Assembly (NCBI GenBank): GCA_947564305.1 | Contig: CANOBT010000244.1 | Location: 1-7,050 of the forward strand | Length of the DNA: 7,050 bases | Source of the DNA: an uncultured Lachnospiraceae bacterium | Lineage (GTDB): Bacteria; Bacillota_A; Clostridia; Lachnospirales; Lachnospiraceae | Reading direction: 5' to 3' | Shown here: positions 4,612 through 7,050 of the stretch, in pieces | Layout: each line of letters begins with the position of its first letter | Position numbering within the stretch: the stretch's first letter is position 1 | The notes under the pieces: generated by a model | Seen by the model: only the letters and a program-made list of their open reading frames with translations | What the model was told of the DNA's origin: nothing | Database searches by the model: none | Program-made: the position numbers and the translations under genes

Positions 4612-6918
4612 ATGAACAAATTAAGAAGTATTATTTTTCAGATTCATAATAAAATTAACTCGTCAGGACTTTTTTTATGTTGCTTGCTGCTGTGTGTATC
4701 TATGTTTCTGACATCATGCAGTAAGGACGGTGTATCCGATAATGATGACATATCAAGTGAAAAAGTTGTATCCAATGTTACCACACTAAAGAGGGAATGG
4801 GTTTATGTACCGGAAGTTTTCACAGTGGAGAATGGGAGTGCTGATTACGAAAGAATGCAGCCGGTGGGAGATACCTTCTACTATGTTTCATTTGGGGAAG
4901 AGTCCAGAAACGGCATAAAAAGTATCTGCCAATATTCCCTGAATGATGGAGAACTAAAGAGTGTTCCCATTAACTGGTTAGAGGGAGGAAATGACTGGGA
5001 TCCGGGCTACCGGTTTTTTACACAGGATTATGGACTGTATATGACCGCAAATGTCTATCCGGCATCCGGTTCCATGAAACGCTTTCTGTGCAGGTTTGAT
5101 TTGGAAGGGAATTGTATGTTTTCCAAGGATATTACAGAGCAGGCAGGAGGGAATGTCTCTATTCACGAACTGACTGCGGACAGCCAGGGGAGGATCTATA
5201 TTTTCCTTGATAACGGGGAGCTGCTGTTGTATACCAATGGAGGGGATTATCACGGCTCTATCAGTTATAATTCCCCGGAAAATCAAGCGATTGTTCAGAT
5301 AAAGGGAGCCTGTAAAGGTGCTGACGGCAGAGTTTACTTCTGCATTGGCAAGGAAAGCATGAACATGGCAGGAAGTAATAAAGAGGAGACGGCTGACGTA
5401 CGCTGTACCTTGATGGAAGTTGATTTTGAGAATACCCGATTACTGGAAATCGCCGGGAACCTCCCAAATATCAATGGCCTCTGCATGGGAACAGGGAAAA
5501 ATGAAGATTCTGCTGGAGGGAGTGATGATTTGAACAGCGGATATGATTTACTGCTGTATGATGACAGAGCTGTCTATAAGTATAACTTTGGCACACAGAA
5601 AAACGATTCTGGTCAGCCAGGGGAAGAGCTGTTTCTTTGGATGGACAGTGATATTAATGGGTACTGTGTCACAAACTTGTATCTGCTGGAGGACGGCAGA
5701 CTGTGTGCCACAGTGGTAGATTGGATGAACGATGACAGGGGAATCGTGGTACTGGAAAGGACAAAGGCGGAACAGGCTCCCAAAAGGGAAGAACTGGTGC
5801 TTGCAACTGTGGATGGAGGGAGCGATTTGGCAACAATGGCAGTAAAGTTCAACCGGGGAAACAGCCAATATCACCTTACTGTGAAAAGCTATGAATCTTT
5901 GACCGATCTATACAATGCTATACTGACAAAGGAACCCATGGATCTGATCGACCTGTCTGGCATCAATGTGCAGAAACTGGCAGACAGGGGACTCTTTGAG
6001 GATCTGACTCCTTATGTGGATCAGTCGGAGGCGTTTGATCGTTCGGATTTTGTGGACGGAATATTAGATGTATATACCGTTGATGATACATTGGTGAGCA
6101 TTCCAGCTGAGTTCATGATTAGAACCATAGTGGGAAACAGTGGACAGATGAACAATAAAGCAGGGCTGACATTGGATGAACTGTATTTGATTGAGAATCG
6201 TAATCCGGGGGTGAAAGCCTTTGACGGGGTGACAAAAGAAGAGATACTGCAATATCTCATGATGTTTAATGAGGATACTTTTATCGACTGGGATACAGGT
6301 AGCTGTCATTTTGATACGGAAGAATTTAAAGCGCTACTTGAGTATGTGAGTCAATTTCCAGATTCTGTAGCAAGTGGGAGAGAAGATGAATCTCTATCCT
6401 CTAAAATTAATAAAGGGGAAGTACTGTTTGCTATAGCGGAGTTGTATCCGTCTATGTTAAGGGATTATGTGAAAATGTTTGGAGGGGATGCCGCCTGTGT
6501 AGGTTTTCCCACTGCGGATGGTAAAGGGGGACACCTTTTAATCAGTAGCGATGCATATGCAATCGCTTCTGTATCGGAGCATAAGGAGAGTGCATGGCAG
6601 TTTATTGAGGAAATTTTGACACAGGAGAAGAAAGGCGAACTTTATGTAGAACTCTGGTTTACTTACCCAGCATTAAAAAAGAAATTGAATGAGAAAGCAG
6701 AGTTTGCTATAGAAAAGGATGAAGTAACATGGGATGATGTCAATATGGTACTCGAACTAGTTTCGGATGCGACACCTTTCTTTTCTGTGGGAAATGATGA
6801 AATTATAAAAATCATTAATGAAGAAGCGGGGGCTTATTACAGCGGGCAGAAAGGGATAGATGATGTAGTCAGTCTTATACAAAATCGTATCCAACTGTAT
6901 GTGAATGAAAATAATTAG
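4612..6918 (+). CDS. Two-domain lipoprotein: beta-propeller-like N-terminus plus ABC solute-binding domain
   Basis: A 768-residue surface lipoprotein. The signal peptide ends in the lipobox L-T-S-C, giving a lipidated C36 and membrane anchoring. Residues of about 60-390 are beta-rich with repeated 'D-G-x-x-Y/L' turns (for example S-Q-G-R-I-Y-I-F at 191-198, A-D-G-R-V-Y-F-C at 237-244, E-D-G-R-L-C-A-T at 360-367), as in a propeller. From about residue 394 (E-L-V-L-A-T-V-D-G-G) it looks like a family-1 extracellular solute-binding protein. This part includes H-L-L-I-S-S-D-A-Y-A-I-A, the helix A-W-Q-F-I-E-E-I-L, and the C-terminal Q-N-R-I-Q-L-Y-V-N-E typical of Firmicute sugar-type binding proteins. 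At 768 residues it is far longer than the usual 400-550. No permease or ATPase is in view, so transport cannot be assumed, and a ligand-sensing or peptide-binding role is possible. The ligand is unknown. It has its own leader downstream of a terminator. Confidence 0.85.
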   Translation: MNKLRSIIFQIHNKINSSGLFLCCLLLCVSMFLTSCSKDGVSDNDDISSEKVVSNVTTLKREWVYVPEVFTVENGSADYERMQPVGDTFYYVSFGEESRNGIKSICQYSLNDGELKSVPINWLEGGNDWDPGYRFFTQDYGLYMTANVYPASGSMKRFLCRFDLEGNCMFSKDITEQAGGNVSIHELTADSQGRIYIFLDNGELLLYTNGGDYHGSISYNSPENQAIVQIKGACKGADGRVYFCIGKESMNMAGSNKEETADVRCTLMEVDFENTRLLEIAGNLPNINGLCMGTGKNEDSAGGSDDLNSGYDLLLYDDRAVYKYNFGTQKNDSGQPGEELFLWMDSDINGYCVTNLYLLEDGRLCATVVDWMNDDRGIVVLERTKAEQAPKREELVLATVDGGSDLATMAVKFNRGNSQYHLTVKSYESLTDLYNAILTKEPMDLIDLSGINVQKLADRGLFEDLTPYVDQSEAFDRSDFVDGILDVYTVDDTLVSIPAEFMIRTIVGNSGQMNNKAGLTLDELYLIENRNPGVKAFDGVTKEEILQYLMMFNEDTFIDWDTGSCHFDTEEFKALLEYVSQFPDSVASGREDESLSSKINKGEVLFAIAELYPSMLRDYVKMFGGDAACVGFPTADGKGGHLLISSDAYAIASVSEHKESAWQFIEEILTQEKKGELYVELWFTYPALKKKLNEKAEFAIEKDEVTWDDVNMVLELVSDATPFFSVGNDEIIKIINEEAGAYYSGQKGIDDVVSLIQNRIQLYVNENN

Positions 6919-6922
6919 AATT

Positions 6923-6945
6923 TGTGCAATAAGATGATTTGCACA
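6923..6945 (+). repeat. Short hairpin after the lipoprotein gene
   Basis: TGTGCAA (6923-6929) pairs perfectly with TTGCACA (6939-6945) around a nine-base loop, four bases after the lipoprotein stop. There is no T-tract after it (purine-rich sequence follows), so it is more likely an mRNA-stabilising or attenuating hairpin, or an operator dyad, than a full terminator. A ribosome-binding site for the next frame follows 15 bases later. Confidence 0.4.
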
Positions 6946-6973
6946 GGAAAAGGGAAAATAGGGGATAAAATTC

Positions 6974-7050
6974 ATGAAGAACAAACTTTATAAAGGTAAG
7001 CGCCAAATATTCCTGCGGATTTTCTAATCTCATGAATTCCTCTATGATTG
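6974..7050 (+). pseudogene. Possible start of a downstream gene interrupted by an early stop
   Basis: An ATG at 6974 follows AGGGG (6960-6964) at nine-base spacing. It encodes M-K-N-K-L-Y-K-G-K-R-Q-I-F-L-R-I-F and then meets TAA at 7025-7027. The peptide is very basic and then hydrophobic, like the cytoplasmic start of a membrane protein. After the stop the same frame stays open to the window end (S-H-E-F-L-Y-D). This suggests a nonsense mutation or frameshift in a gene that would be co-transcribed with the lipoprotein, but only 77 bases are visible. It may equally be a genuine 17-residue ORF or chance. Confidence 0.3.

Noticed and set aside
4978..5874. Several overlapping open frames on the - strand, 68-108 codons
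   Set aside because: They run antisense through the lipoprotein gene, have Cys/Ser/Pro-rich low-quality translations and lack supporting start signals.

Overview
The window looks like a chromosomal segment of a low-to-medium GC Firmicute, most likely a Clostridia/Lachnospiraceae-type gut bacterium. The reasons are strong purine-rich Shine-Dalgarno sites, AT-rich intergenic DNA, a GHKL/LytTR two-component pair, a cyclic-peptide AgrD with a Q-P-x-E-P tail, and a large beta-rich solute-binding lipoprotein. The genus cannot be fixed from the sequence alone.

The centre (about 1052-3952) is a complete agr-type peptide quorum-sensing locus in an unusual split arrangement. A LytTR response regulator (AgrA-like, + strand) is followed by a six-helix GHKL sensor kinase (AgrC-like). 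A strong intrinsic terminator comes next, and then a second transcription unit with a 47-residue AgrD-type pheromone precursor (3216-3359, too short for routine ORF calling) whose stop codon overlaps the start of an AgrB-type processing protease. Alignment by eye predicts a five-residue ring with two cysteines (C-P-L-C-N).

Downstream on the same strand lies a small secreted SH3-like protein (4037-4420). No good terminator separates it from agrB, so it is probably co-transcribed with the pheromone genes. A long hairpin terminator follows, then a 768-residue lipoprotein combining a beta-propeller-like N-terminal half with a C-terminal ABC solute-binding domain, with no permease in view. The last 77 bases hold a ribosome-binding site and a 17-codon reading frame that ends at a stop codon; it may be the start of a broken gene.

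Left of the agr locus there is a small acidic hypothetical protein (14-352, probably DUF6809-like) and, convergent with it and divergent from agrA, a small XRE-type regulator (559-882, - strand). The spacer between the regulator and agrA carries two 11-bp palindromic sites 20 bp apart, a good candidate operator that could act on the regulator, on agrA, or on both.

Working model (inference): AgrD is made, cut and cyclised by AgrB, exported, and sensed by the kinase. The kinase phosphorylates the LytTR regulator, which then controls the pheromone unit and possibly the secreted SH3 protein and the lipoprotein. The XRE protein may add a second input. No tRNA, rRNA, CRISPR array, insertion sequence or riboswitch was recognised. 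No gene-free stretch exceeds 300 bases.
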